Part shown: piece after piece, positions 7,746-16,303 of the stretch
Numbering within the stretch: the first letter of the stretch is position 1
How the letters are laid out: every line of letters starts with the position of its first letter
From: DATFQE01 sp963739085
GTDB lineage: Bacteria; Actinomycetota; Thermoleophilia; Gaiellales; Gaiellaceae
Assembly: GCA_963739085.1 (NCBI GenBank)
Contig: CAVTZA010000004.1
Span: 310,001-374,000 of the forward strand
Length of the DNA stretch: 64,000 bases
Direction of reading: 5' to 3'
Made by a program: the position numbers and the translations under genes
Notes under the pieces: model-generated
The model's input: the letters and a program-made list of their open reading frames with translations, nothing else
What the model was told of the DNA's origin: nothing
The model's database searches: none

Positions 7746-8942
7746 GTGAGCCGCGCCGTCATCCTGAGTGCCGTGCGTACGCCCGTCGGCCGTTACGGCG
7801 GCTCGCTCTCGGGCGTGCGGCCGGACGATCTCGCCGCGAGCGCGATCGCCGCGGCGGTCGAGCGAGCGGGCGTACCTGCGGACGAGATCGAGGACGTCTA
7901 CTTCGGCTGTGCGAACCAGGCCGGCGAGGACAACCGCAACGTGGCGCGCATGGCCGCAGTTCTGGCCGGGCTGCCGGAGCGCGTCGCGGGCGTGACGGTC
8001 AATCGGCTCTGCGCGTCGGGGCTCTCGGCCGTCGTGGCGGCGTGCCACGCTGTGCGCGCGGGCGACGGGGATCTCTTCGTCGCCGGCGGCGTGGAGTCGA
8101 TGAGCCGCGCGCCGCTCGTGATGGAGAAGCCCGACGCGCCGTTTCCGAGGGGCAACCGGACGGTCTGGGACACCACACTCGGTTGGCGTTTCCCGAACCC
8201 GCGCATGGAGCAGTTGTTCCCGCTCGAGTCCATGGGCGAGACCGGCGAGAACGTCGCCGACCGCTGGGAGGTCTCGCGGGAGGAGCAGGACGCCTTTGCG
8301 CTCGAGTCGCAGCGGCGGTGGGCAGCGGCCGCGGAGGCCGGCCGCTTCGACGACGAGCTCGTGGCCGTCGACGGGCTGGAGCGCGATGAGCACCCGCGCC
8401 CGGACACGAGCGCCGAGAAGTTGAGCGCGCTGAAGCCGGCGTTCCGCGCCGGTGGCACGGTCACCGCGGGCAACTCGAGCGGACTCAACGACGGCGCAGC
8501 CGGGCTGGTGATCGCGAGCGAGGAGCGCGCACGCGACCTCGGCGTGGAGCCGCTGGGGGCATTTGTCGCGGGCGCCGTCGCCGGGGTCGACCCGCGCGTG
8601 ATGGGCATCGGCCCGATCCCCGCGGTGCGGAAGGTGCTCGCGCGGGCCGGCATCGAGGCGGGGGACATCGACCTGGTGGAGCTGAACGAGGCGTTCGCCT
8701 CGCAGAGCCTCGTCGTCGTTCGGGAGCTCGGGCTCGACCCCGAGCGCGTGAACGTGAACGGCGGCGCGATCGCGATCGGCCACCCGCTCGGCATGAGCGG
8801 CGCGCGGCTCGTCGTGACGCTGCTGCACGAGCTGCGCCGCCGCGGTGGCCGCTACGGGCTGGCCACCCTGTGCGTAGGCGTCGGCCAGGGGCAGGCCGCG
8901 CTGTTCGAGCGGGACGCGTCCCCTTCGGACGGGTCCCGCTAG
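7746..8942 (+). CDS. Thiolase (acetyl-CoA C-acyltransferase)
   Basis: 398 residues with the full thiolase pattern: nucleophilic Cys89 in NRLCASGLSAV, the GHPLGMSGAR histidine motif and the C-terminal LCVGVGQG cysteine loop, plus NEAFASQSLVV. It cleaves or forms 3-ketoacyl-CoA using CoA, in the cytoplasm. The sequence is of the degradative type I class; the SRAVILSAVRTPVGRYGGSL start and length resemble beta-ketoadipyl-CoA thiolases, so a role in phenylacetate or beta-ketoadipate catabolism is possible, supported by paa genes further along the window, but the gene is not linked to them. GTG start. Confidence 0.9.
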   Translation: MSRAVILSAVRTPVGRYGGSLSGVRPDDLAASAIAAAVERAGVPADEIEDVYFGCANQAGEDNRNVARMAAVLAGLPERVAGVTVNRLCASGLSAVVAACHAVRAGDGDLFVAGGVESMSRAPLVMEKPDAPFPRGNRTVWDTTLGWRFPNPRMEQLFPLESMGETGENVADRWEVSREEQDAFALESQRRWAAAAEAGRFDDELVAVDGLERDEHPRPDTSAEKLSALKPAFRAGGTVTAGNSSGLNDGAAGLVIASEERARDLGVEPLGAFVAGAVAGVDPRVMGIGPIPAVRKVLARAGIEAGDIDLVELNEAFASQSLVVVRELGLDPERVNVNGGAIAIGHPLGMSGARLVVTLLHELRRRGGRYGLATLCVGVGQGQAALFERDASPSDGSR

Positions 8943-9050
8943 GTACCCAACCTCCTCCCCGCTGTCGACGCTAGCGGAGCTCGGCGCACGCCTGTGTGAC
9001 GACTCCGTGCCGAGAGCGTGACGATGAGTCGCTCGGTATCGTCCCTCGGG

Positions 9051-10523
9051 ATGGCGGTCGCGACCGAACGCGAATACGGGCTCTTCATCGGGGGCGAACT
9101 GGTCGAGCCGGCCTCCGGCGAGACCCGCGAGCTCACCGAGCCCGCGACCGGCGACCCGCTCGCACGGGTTGCAATCGCCGGTGAGGCCGACATCGACCGC
9201 GCGGTCGAGGCCGCCCGCGGTGCACTCGGCGGGGCCTGGGCCAAGACACCGCCGACCGAGCGGTCGCGCCTGCTGCACGCACTGGCCGACGCGATCCAGG
9301 CGAATCGCAAGGAGCTCGCCGAGCTCGAGGTGCGGAACGTCGGCAAGGCGCTCTCGTCGGTCAAGGCGGAGGTGGCGCAAGCGATCGAGAACTTCCGCTA
9401 CTTCGCGAGCGCGATCGCGTCGATCGGCGGCCGCTCGAATCCGCTCGGCGGCTCGCTCCACTTCTACTCGCTCAAGGAGCCGGTCGGGGTGGCGGGCCAG
9501 ATCGTGCCGTGGAACTACCCGCTGATGATGGCGACGTGGAAGCTCTCGCCGGCGCTCGCCGCCGGCTGCACGGTCGTGCTGAAGCCGGACCCGGCGACGC
9601 CGCTGACCGCGCTGCGCCTGGCCGAGCTCGCGGCAGAGGTCGGCTTCCCGGAGGGCGTCGTCAACGTCGTCCCCGGGGACGGGCCGACCACGGGCGCCTA
9701 CCTCGTCAGCCATCCGGGCGTCGACAAGATCGCGTTCACCGGCTCGACCAAGACCGGCGCAGAGATCATGCGGCTGGCGGCCGAGCCGCTGAAGCGCGTG
9801 ACGCTGGAACTGGGCGGCAAGAGCCCCAACCTCGTCTTCGCCGACGCGAACCTCGAAGACGCGATCCCGAGCGCCGTGTGGTCGATCTACTACGCCGCCG
9901 GCCAGAGCTGCGAGGCGCGCTCACGCGTGCTCGTCGAGCAGTCGGTCTACGACGACTTCGTCGCACAGTTCGCCGAGAAAGCCGGCGCCGTCCGCATGGG
10001 CGATCCGCTCGACCCCGAGACGCAGATGGGCTCGCTCATCTCGAACGCACACCGCGAGCGGGTCCACGGGTACGTGGACAAGGGCCGCGACGAGGGCGCC
10101 GAGGTCGTCACCGGCGGCGAGCCCGCCGACGGCAAGGGAGCCTTCTACCCGCCGACCGTCCTCGCCGGCGTCGAGAGCGGGATGACGGTCGCGCAGGAGG
10201 AGATCTTCGGCCCGGTCGTCACGCTGATTCCGTTCGAGGACGAGAAGGACGCGGTCCGAATCGCGAACGACTCGAAGTACGGGCTCTACGCGACGGTCTG
10301 GACCGGCGATCCTGCGCGCGGCCACCGGCTGGCCCGGCAGATCAAGTCCGGCACGGTCGGCATCAACATGCCCTACTCCGCCTTCCCGGGCATCCCGTTC
10401 GGCGGCTACAAGCAGTCGGGCTTCGGCCGCGAGCTGGGCATCGAGGCGCTCGAGCTCTACCTCGAGACGAAGAGCGTCATCACCTCGACGGGCACGCGCC
10501 CGTACAACCCGTTCGGCCTCTAG
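9051..10523 (+). CDS. NAD(P)-dependent aldehyde dehydrogenase
   Basis: 490 residues from the ATG at 9051 (an ATG at 9024 is an alternative; neither has a strong ribosome site). All ALDH landmarks are present: the PWNYP loop with Asn155, NAD-binding LKPDPATP with Lys178, FTGSTKTG, catalytic Glu253 in ELGGKSPN, and nucleophilic Cys287 in AAGQSCEARSR. The sequence resembles betaine-aldehyde, aminobutyraldehyde and phenylacetaldehyde dehydrogenases, which oxidise aldehydes to acids in the cytoplasm. A substrate cannot be assigned. The gene ends in the second hairpin element. Confidence 0.9.
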   Translation: MAVATEREYGLFIGGELVEPASGETRELTEPATGDPLARVAIAGEADIDRAVEAARGALGGAWAKTPPTERSRLLHALADAIQANRKELAELEVRNVGKALSSVKAEVAQAIENFRYFASAIASIGGRSNPLGGSLHFYSLKEPVGVAGQIVPWNYPLMMATWKLSPALAAGCTVVLKPDPATPLTALRLAELAAEVGFPEGVVNVVPGDGPTTGAYLVSHPGVDKIAFTGSTKTGAEIMRLAAEPLKRVTLELGGKSPNLVFADANLEDAIPSAVWSIYYAAGQSCEARSRVLVEQSVYDDFVAQFAEKAGAVRMGDPLDPETQMGSLISNAHRERVHGYVDKGRDEGAEVVTGGEPADGKGAFYPPTVLAGVESGMTVAQEEIFGPVVTLIPFEDEKDAVRIANDSKYGLYATVWTGDPARGHRLARQIKSGTVGINMPYSAFPGIPFGGYKQSGFGRELGIEALELYLETKSVITSTGTRPYNPFGL

Positions 10524-10616
10524 GAGGGTCTGGCGGGACAGCACTCGTCGCTGGGGTGCGCGCCTCGGGGCGAGCAGCGCGGCCCGGCGGCACAGTGATG
10601 TTCCGCCAGGCCCTCC
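10523..10616. repeat. Hairpin-ended intergenic element, copy 2
   Basis: An 18-bp inverted repeat (10523-10540 and 10599-10616) pairs fully if two G-U wobbles are allowed, enclosing a core shared with the element at 7565-7733. It fills the gap between convergent genes, beginning on the last base of the aldehyde dehydrogenase stop and ending on the first base of the stop triplet of the DUF1385 gene. A bidirectional terminator or a structured RNA are both possible. Confidence 0.7.
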
Positions 10617-11395
10617 TAGGCCAACTCGCGCTCGAGCACCGACGCCACGGCCACGAGGGCGATCCGCGTGTCGTCGAGCGCAGGCTCTCGCGTCGTGAGT
10701 CGCTGCAGGCCGAGCCCGGGCAGAAGCAGCGGGCGCAGGAGCCGCCGGCCCGAGACCTGGATGGCCTGCCAGAGCTCCATCGTCAGCGCCAGCGAGAGCA
10801 TCGTCACGAGAAGCGGGGTGTACAACGCCGGCGCCAGGGGCCACATGCGTTCGGCCAGCGCGGTGACGGGCAGCACGAGCGCGGCGAAGTTCGTGCCGCA
10901 GCGGGGCGAGAAGCGAGACGGCCTGGCCGCTCCGGCCCAGGTGGCCGTGAGCCGGCGGGCTTCCGCGGCGGCGATAGCGCGGTGCTCGGCGCCGTGGAGG
11001 CGGAGCGTCCTGCCTCGCAGGAGCCAGAGCACGAGGCCGCCGGTCAGGACGATCCCGGCCGGCACGCGCAGGACGGACGGGAGCAGGAAGAAGGCGAACG
11101 GCGCCAGGAGCACGAACGCCAAGAGCGCCCGCTCGCTACCACGCGTCACGCCCGTGCGGCGAAACATCGGCGAAAGCGAGACCGCCAGACGGGCGAGCCC
11201 GCGGACGAGCGGGATCCTCCGAACGGCCTGGGGCCGGGCGGGCATCGTTCCCTCGCGCAGGGACCCGTCGACGCCGGCGAACGCCCAGAAGCGCTCGCTC
11301 ACGATCACGACGCCGTTCGGACGCGCCATCCCTCCCAGTTGCGGGATCCGCTCGGCCGCGTCGGCGCGCGCGAGAAAATGCCGGGTGGCGACCAC
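10616..11395 (-). CDS. DUF1385 (YqhQ-like) membrane protein
   Basis: 259 residues with the family pattern: N-terminal GGMARPNGVVIVSE, a pair of hydrophobic segments (about 90-125), the conserved LHGAEHRAIAA followed by RFSPRCGTNFA, a second hydrophobic stretch (about 175-210), and the C-terminal LLPGLGLQRLTTREP. YqhQ-type proteins are widespread integral membrane proteins of poorly known role; the His/Cys motifs suggest metal binding. In many Gram-positive genomes the gene lies near rpmE or prfA, which is not the case here. Nothing indicates a specific function. Confidence 0.85.
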   Translation of the reverse strand: MVATRHFLARADAAERIPQLGGMARPNGVVIVSERFWAFAGVDGSLREGTMPARPQAVRRIPLVRGLARLAVSLSPMFRRTGVTRGSERALLAFVLLAPFAFFLLPSVLRVPAGIVLTGGLVLWLLRGRTLRLHGAEHRAIAAAEARRLTATWAGAARPSRFSPRCGTNFAALVLPVTALAERMWPLAPALYTPLLVTMLSLALTMELWQAIQVSGRRLLRPLLLPGLGLQRLTTREPALDDTRIALVAVASVLERELA

Positions 11396-11468
11396 CTACC
11401 CAGCATGTCGGAAAACAGCGCCGCCCGGCAAGGGGCCGGGCGGCCTAATCGAAATCGGAGATCCTGTC

Positions 11469-11546
11469 CTACCAGTAGCCGCGCGAGAAGAAGCCGAGCA
11501 GCGCCAGCACGAGGATCACGATGAGCAGAATCCACAGAATCGACAC
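11469..11546 (-). CDS. 25-residue single-helix membrane peptide
   Basis: A GTG at 11546 preceded by a strong purine-rich ribosome site (GGGGGTGAAGGA) opens a 25-codon frame that is one hydrophobic helix, VSILWILLIVILVLALLGFF, ending SRGYW. The ribosome site and uninterrupted hydrophobicity argue for a real small membrane protein, like those often missed in annotation. No partner is evident; the downstream neighbour is the DUF1385 gene on the same strand. Confidence 0.6.
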   Translation of the reverse strand: MSILWILLIVILVLALLGFFSRGYW

Positions 11547-11628
11547 TCCTTCACCCCCTTTCGCATCTGAGAGGTCTTTTTCCAAACGGGGAAGGCCGTA
11601 AAACGGATGCGCGGCAGCGCCTCCAGAT

Positions 11629-12669
11629 GTGACCCGGCTCCTCGCCCGGCTCGAGGAGCTGTTCGCGATCGGGGACGGGCCCGGTGCGAACCGAGTGGGC
11701 TACACGCCCGAAGAGGACAAGGCGCACGAGCTGGCCTCGGGTTGGATGCGGGAGGCGGGCCTCGACGTCGAGGTCGACGCGGCGGGCAACCTCGTCGGCC
11801 GCCTGAGGGGCACCGACCCCGGGCGGCCGGAAATCTGGACCGGGTCGCACCTCGATTCGGTGCCGCGGGGCGGACGCTTCGACGGCGCGCTCGGGGTGGT
11901 CGCCGGGCTCGAGGCCGTGGAGCGGATCGGACGCCAGGCCGCGACCCTTGCTGTCGTGGCATTCCGGGACGAGGAGCGCGGCTGCGCCGGCAGCCGTGCC
12001 GTCGAGGCGCGGCCGGGCGCGTACGTCGAGCTGCACATCGAGCAGGGACCGCGGCTGGCCAACGCAGGCGCGCCGCTCGGCGTGGTCACGTCGATCGTCG
12101 GCTACGCCCGCGGGCGACGCATCGTCGAGGGTCGCGCGGGCCACGCCGGGACGACGCCGATGGACGTCCGCGACGACGCTCTCGCGAAGGCTGCGCAGGA
12201 GGTGCTGCGGATCTACGAGGAGGCGCGGGCGATCGACGGCGCGGTCGCAACAGTGGGCACGCTGGAGGTGGAGCCCGGCGCCGTCAACGTGATCCCCGCG
12301 CGGGTCACGTTCACCGTGGACGCGCGGGCGCCCGACGCCGAGCGGCTCCGTCGTCTGCTCGACGCCGTCGGCATCGTGGACACGCCGGGCGTCGCCCCGG
12401 TCGAGATGAGCGACCCGCCGCGGGCGGCATTGCGCGCCGAGCTCGAACGGCGCGGCCTGCCTGTGGTCGAGCTCGCCTCGGGCGCGGGCCACGACGCCGG
12501 CGTGCTTGCCGCGGCAGGCGTTCCGAGCGCGATGCTGTTCGTCCGCAGCCTCGCCGACGGGGCGAGCCACTGTCCCGAGGAGGAGAGCTCACCCGAGGAC
12601 CTCGCGCTCGCGGTCGACGTGCTCGCGGGCGCGCTCTCGCGCCTCCCGCCTAGACCTCGCGGAAGCTGA
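11629..12669 (+). CDS. allC: Allantoate amidohydrolase / N-carbamoyl-amino-acid hydrolase (M20 family)
   Basis: 346 residues with the M20 two-metal site: GSHLDSVPRGGRFDGALGV supplies the His and bridging Asp, RDEERG the glutamates, ELHIEQGP and GHAGTTPM the dimer/substrate loop, and DGASHCPEEES the last His. These motifs are those of allantoate amidohydrolases, ureidoglycolate and N-carbamoyl amino-acid hydrolases. It sits beside urate-degrading genes, which favours allantoate as substrate (allantoate to ureidoglycine, CO2 and ammonia). It is about 50 residues shorter than typical members, mainly in the region after RDEERG. GTG start at 11629; convergent with the DUF3830 gene. Confidence 0.8.
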   Translation: MTRLLARLEELFAIGDGPGANRVGYTPEEDKAHELASGWMREAGLDVEVDAAGNLVGRLRGTDPGRPEIWTGSHLDSVPRGGRFDGALGVVAGLEAVERIGRQAATLAVVAFRDEERGCAGSRAVEARPGAYVELHIEQGPRLANAGAPLGVVTSIVGYARGRRIVEGRAGHAGTTPMDVRDDALAKAAQEVLRIYEEARAIDGAVATVGTLEVEPGAVNVIPARVTFTVDARAPDAERLRRLLDAVGIVDTPGVAPVEMSDPPRAALRAELERRGLPVVELASGAGHDAGVLAAAGVPSAMLFVRSLADGASHCPEEESSPEDLALAVDVLAGALSRLPPRPRGS

Positions 12670-13057
12670 TGGTCTGGGCGCCTTCCCAGAGCGTCAGGCG
12701 GCCGAGCTCCTTCAGGTGCTCGGCGCCCTCCACCAGCGTTGCGAAGTGGTTGGCCCATAGCTCGCCGGCCTTGCTCTTGAAGTGGCAGTAGCCGTACGGG
12801 AACAGGAGCTCGGTCTCGCTCTCGCCGCCCGGGTACAGCGCCAGCTCGCCGGGATGCGGGTACGAGGTCGCGTTCTCCGGGCCGAGTCCGAGATCGCGGT
12901 CGCCCCAGGGGATCCAGTTCGACTCGCCGCTCCAGCGGCAGTGGATGATCCGGTCGTCGAAGGGGAGGATGGCCTTGAACGCGGCGACCGTGCTCGGCGC
13001 GAGCTCCTCCTCCCAGCGGGCGACGAAGCGAAAGCCGGCGGCCTCGATCTCGAGCAT
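12650..13057 (-). CDS. DUF3830 family protein
   Basis: 135 residues, soluble. The pattern matches DUF3830: FVARWEEELAPSTVAAFKAILPF, then IIHCRWSGESNWIPWGD, ENATSYPHPGELALYP and FPYGYCHFKSKAGELWANHFATL. The fold is cyclophilin-like by family knowledge. It is the most distal gene of the minus-strand uric-acid cluster, nine bases after puuD, and overlaps the 3' end of the allC-like gene by 20 bases. Its repeated placement with purine or amide catabolism genes suggests a role in handling a pathway intermediate, but its reaction is unknown. Confidence 0.8.
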   Translation of the reverse strand: MLEIEAAGFRFVARWEEELAPSTVAAFKAILPFDDRIIHCRWSGESNWIPWGDRDLGLGPENATSYPHPGELALYPGGESETELLFPYGYCHFKSKAGELWANHFATLVEGAEHLKELGRLTLWEGAQTISFREV

Positions 13058-13066
13058 CCGGGGAAC

Positions 13067-14269
13067 CTACTGAACGGGCGCGCCGGCCGCGATCCAGGCG
13101 CCGAGCTCCTCCCGCTCGGCCTCCGTCATCCCGGTCACGTTGCCGAGCGGCATCGCCGTCGAGTCGACCGCCTGCGCGCGGATCGCGTCGGCGCGCCGCG
13201 CAATCTCCTGCGGTGAGTCGAAGACGATGCCCAACGGTGCCGTCGTGAACTGATCGTTCGTCGGGTTCGCCGAGTGGCAGGTGACGCAGCGCCGCTCGAC
13301 GATCGCCTGGGCCTGAGCGGCGGTCACGGGCTCGGCGCCTGCAGGCGGCTTCGAGTCCTCGGGCTCGATCGCCCAGGCGAGCGCGATCGTCGCGATCGCC
13401 GCAGTCACCGGAATCGCGATCACCGTCCGCCCGCGCCGGCGCAGGTTGAAGTAGTGCCGCACCCACGCGCCGATCAGCATCAGGGCGATCAGCACCAGCC
13501 AGGCGTGCTCGCGGCCGTAGAGGAAGGGGAAGTGGCCCGAGAGCATCGTCAGCAGGACCGGCAGCGTCAGGTAGTTGTTGTGCACCGACCGGCGCTTCGC
13601 CTCGAGCCCGCGCTCGAGCCGGGGCGGCCGTGCTTCCTGCTTCGCGTGGATCAGCTCCCAGTGTGCGGGGATGATCACGAAGAGGACGTTCGCGGCCATG
13701 ATCGTCCCGAGCATCGCCCCGACCTGGATGAAGGCGCCGTGGGCGCTGAAGAGCTCGCCCGCGGCCCAGGCGGAGAGCGCGGTCAGGCCTACGATCGCCG
13801 CGCCGACGACGACGTCGCTCTTGACCATGCGGCACAGCGCGTCGTAGACGAGCCACGCGAGGGCCAGGCCGGCCAGGCTGATCGCGACCGCCTCGCCGGT
13901 GGAGAGGTCGGCGACCGACGGGTCGATCAGGAACGTGTCGGCGTGGAAGTAGTAGAGGACGACGAGGAGCGCGAAGCCCGACAGCCAGGTCGTGTACGCC
14001 TCCCACTTGAACCAGTGCAGTGGCTCGGGCAGCCGAGCCGGCGACACCGGGTGCTTCTGCACGTGGTAGAAGCCGCCGCCGTGCACCGCCCAGAGCTCGC
14101 CGGTGGCGCCCGCCTCGCGGTCGCGGGCGCTCTCGGGCGGCCGGATCGCGTTGTCGAGGAAGACGAAGTAGAACGAGGTGCCGATCCAGGCCATGGCGGC
14201 GATCACGTGCAGCCAGCGGAAGAGCAGGTCGAGCCATTCGGTCAGGTAGGCGTCGAGGCCGAGGATCAT
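13067..14269 (-). CDS. puuD: Membrane-bound urate oxidase PuuD with C-terminal cytochrome c domain
   Basis: 400 residues: eight or so membrane helices (first at FRWLHVIAAMAWIGTSFYFVF) carrying conserved PuuD features WAVHGGGFYHVQK and LHWFKWEAYTTWLSGF, then a periplasmic cytochrome c domain with heme motif CVTCH at about 328-332 and candidate axial Met in MPLGNVTGM. PuuD oxidises urate to 5-hydroxyisourate, passing electrons to the respiratory chain instead of O2. The ATG at 14269 overlaps the uraD stop (ATGA). It heads UraD and UraH in pathway terms, and the three are translationally coupled. Confidence 0.92.
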   Translation of the reverse strand: MILGLDAYLTEWLDLLFRWLHVIAAMAWIGTSFYFVFLDNAIRPPESARDREAGATGELWAVHGGGFYHVQKHPVSPARLPEPLHWFKWEAYTTWLSGFALLVVLYYFHADTFLIDPSVADLSTGEAVAISLAGLALAWLVYDALCRMVKSDVVVGAAIVGLTALSAWAAGELFSAHGAFIQVGAMLGTIMAANVLFVIIPAHWELIHAKQEARPPRLERGLEAKRRSVHNNYLTLPVLLTMLSGHFPFLYGREHAWLVLIALMLIGAWVRHYFNLRRRGRTVIAIPVTAAIATIALAWAIEPEDSKPPAGAEPVTAAQAQAIVERRCVTCHSANPTNDQFTTAPLGIVFDSPQEIARRADAIRAQAVDSTAMPLGNVTGMTEAEREELGAWIAAGAPVQ

Positions 14270-14706
14270 CCGCGCCGCCACCGATCCTCGGCGATCGCGA
14301 CCAGCTCGCCGAGCGCCGTGTCGAGCTCCTCGTCGGTCGGGTTGTCGACGCGCGAGCGCAGCACCTCGAGGATCTCAGCCTTCGGCCGCCGGTTGACGAA
14401 GACGACGAACCGGAAGCCGTGGCGCTCCTCGTACTCGCGGTTGAGGCGCTCGAGCTCCGCGAGCACCTCGGGATCCGCGTCCGCGCCCTGCTCGGCCGCC
14501 GAGCGTGCGGAGAGCTTCTTCGCCCCGATGGCCGGGTGCGCGTCGAGGACCTCGCGTTTTTGGGCTGGGGTCAGATCTTGCCTCGCCACACGCCGCGCCT
14601 GACCGAGCGGGTCGTCGAGCTCCGCGAGCCGCTCGACGAACCGCGTCCGCCCCTCGAAGAGCTCGGCGAGCTCGTCGGCGCTCAGCTGCCGCGGTAGCTC
14701 GCGCAC
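14266..14706 (-). CDS. uraD: OHCU decarboxylase
   Basis: 146 residues matching 2-oxo-4-hydroxy-4-carboxy-5-ureidoimidazoline decarboxylase, which makes S-allantoin. The central DAHPAIGAKK contains the catalytic His, and NREYEERHGFRFVVFVNRRPKAEIL is the highly conserved C-terminal block. GTG start at 14706, 25 bases inside the end of uraH, so it is translationally coupled. Cytoplasmic, dimeric by family knowledge. Confidence 0.92.
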   Translation of the reverse strand: MRELPRQLSADELAELFEGRTRFVERLAELDDPLGQARRVARQDLTPAQKREVLDAHPAIGAKKLSARSAAEQGADADPEVLAELERLNREYEERHGFRFVVFVNRRPKAEILEVLRSRVDNPTDEELDTALGELVAIAEDRWRRG

Positions 14707-14975
14707 GAGTAGGGCGAGACGAGCAGGGGGACGTGGTAGTGGCCGTCCTCCAGCGCGAGCTCCAGCACGACGCGTCTGAAGAACGGCGAGGGCGGGTGGA
14801 AGACGAGCGTGTAGATGCCGGGCTCGAGGTCGTCGGCGAGCCCCTGCACGCGCCCGTCGGAGTCGGTCACCCCCGCCGCCACCGGCTCGTCGTCGTGAGC
14901 CAGCTCGACCCGCACGCCGCGGGCCGGCTCGCCGCGGCCGGTGTCGAGCACGTGGGTGGAGAGCGAGGCGCTCAC
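14682..14975 (-). CDS. uraH: 5-hydroxyisourate hydrolase
   Basis: 97 residues of the transthyretin-like family. The N-terminal SLSTHVLDTGRGEPA contributes the first active-site His, HPPSPFF and EDGHYHVPLLVSPYSCASYRGS the rest; the terminal YRGS tetrapeptide is the diagnostic HIU hydrolase signature. The enzyme converts 5-hydroxyisourate to OHCU. I chose the GTG at 14975 because it forms a GTGA overlap with the upstream stop; a GTG two codons earlier is possible. Confidence 0.92.
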   Translation of the reverse strand: MSASLSTHVLDTGRGEPARGVRVELAHDDEPVAAGVTDSDGRVQGLADDLEPGIYTLVFHPPSPFFRRVVLELALEDGHYHVPLLVSPYSCASYRGS

Positions 14976-16303
14976 GCCCACAATCTTCGCGCCTGGACGC
15001 GGTGTTCCCGCGCGACCTCGTCCTCGTCCACGTGGACGAGCCGCCCGTCGCGAACGACCTCCTGGCCGCCGACGTACAGCCGGTCGACGCGGTGGGGAGC
15101 CGAGAGGACGAGTGCCGCGACCGGGTCGTCGGCGCCGCCGAACTCGAGCCCGTCCGTTCGCCAGACCGCGAAGTCGGCGCACTTGCCGCGCTCGAGCGAC
15201 CCGATGTCGTCGCGGCCGAGGACTGCAGCGCCGCCGCGCGTGCCGAGCCGCAGGGCCTCGCGGACGGTCATTGCCGCCGGCCCGCCGCGGCCCCGGGCGA
15301 CGAGCAGGGCCTGCTTCACCTCGAAGATCAGGTCGCTGCGCTCGTTCGACGCCGACCCGTCCACGCCGAGACCCACGCGCACGCGCGCGTCCACCAGCTC
15401 CCGCACCGGTGCAACGCCGGCGCCCAGGCGGAGGTTCGAGGTCGGGCAATGGGCGACGCCGACGCCGGTCCGTGCGAACGAGGCGACGTCCTCGGCCGAG
15501 AGATGGACGCAGTGCGCGCACCACGTCTCCTCCGCGAGCCAGCCCAGCTGCTCGAGGTACTCGACCGGGCGGCAGCCGTAGAGCTGCTCGCAGTAGGCGT
15601 CCTCCTCGACCGTCTCGGCCAGGTGGGTGTGCAGCCTCAGGCCGAGCCGGCGGGCGAGCTCGGCCGACTCGCGCATCAGCTCCTTCGTCACCGAGAACGG
15701 CGAGCAGGGTGCGACGACGACCTGCACCCGCGCGCCCGGCCCGCTCTCGTGGAACCGGACGGCCTCCTCGGTCTCCGCCAGGGCGTTGTCGGTCGTCTCG
15801 ACGACGTGGTCGGGCGGGAGCCCGCCTCGCGATTGCCCGAGGTCCATCGAGCCGCGCGCGGCGACGATCCGGACGCCGATCTCGCCTGCGGCCTGCACCT
15901 CCGCCTCGAGCAGTCCCTCGACACCGGGCGGGAACAGGTAGTGGTGGTCGAAGACCGTCGTGCAGCCCGAGAGCGCGAGCTCGGCGAGCCCGGTCTGTGC
16001 GGCCGCGTGCTCGGCCTCGGCGTCGATGCCGGCCCACACGGGGTACAGCGTCTGGAGCCACGTGAACAGATCGGCCTCCTGCGCGCGCGCGCGCGTGAGC
16101 GTCTGGTACAGGTGGTGGTGCGTGTTGACGAGGCCCGGCGTGAGCAGCGCACCGCCGAGGTCCACCGTCTCGCCGGCTGAAGGCCGCTCGCCGCTGCCGA
16201 CGCCGGCCACGAAGCCGTCATCGACCAGGAGCCAGCCGCCGTCGTGCTCGGTTCCCGCCTCGTCGCCGACGACGACGTAGGCGTTCGTGAAGAGCGTGCT
16301 CAC
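14972..16303 (-). CDS. 8-oxoguanine deaminase-type amidohydrolase
   Basis: 443 residues of the amidohydrolase superfamily. Metal ligands are visible: NTHHHLYQTLTRARAQEADLF (HxH), LRLHTHLAETVEED, CAHCVHLSAEDV and GLGVDGSASNERSDL. This combination is that of 8-oxoguanine deaminase and close guanine/atrazine-type deaminases; deamination of 8-oxoguanine gives urate directly, which fits the urate-consuming genes it is coupled to. GTG at 16303 overlaps the adenine deaminase stop (GTGA), and its own stop overlaps uraH. Guanine deaminase is the main alternative. Confidence 0.85.
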   Translation of the reverse strand: MSTLFTNAYVVVGDEAGTEHDGGWLLVDDGFVAGVGSGERPSAGETVDLGGALLTPGLVNTHHHLYQTLTRARAQEADLFTWLQTLYPVWAGIDAEAEHAAAQTGLAELALSGCTTVFDHHYLFPPGVEGLLEAEVQAAGEIGVRIVAARGSMDLGQSRGGLPPDHVVETTDNALAETEEAVRFHESGPGARVQVVVAPCSPFSVTKELMRESAELARRLGLRLHTHLAETVEEDAYCEQLYGCRPVEYLEQLGWLAEETWCAHCVHLSAEDVASFARTGVGVAHCPTSNLRLGAGVAPVRELVDARVRVGLGVDGSASNERSDLIFEVKQALLVARGRGGPAAMTVREALRLGTRGGAAVLGRDDIGSLERGKCADFAVWRTDGLEFGGADDPVAALVLSAPHRVDRLYVGGQEVVRDGRLVHVDEDEVAREHRVQARRLWA

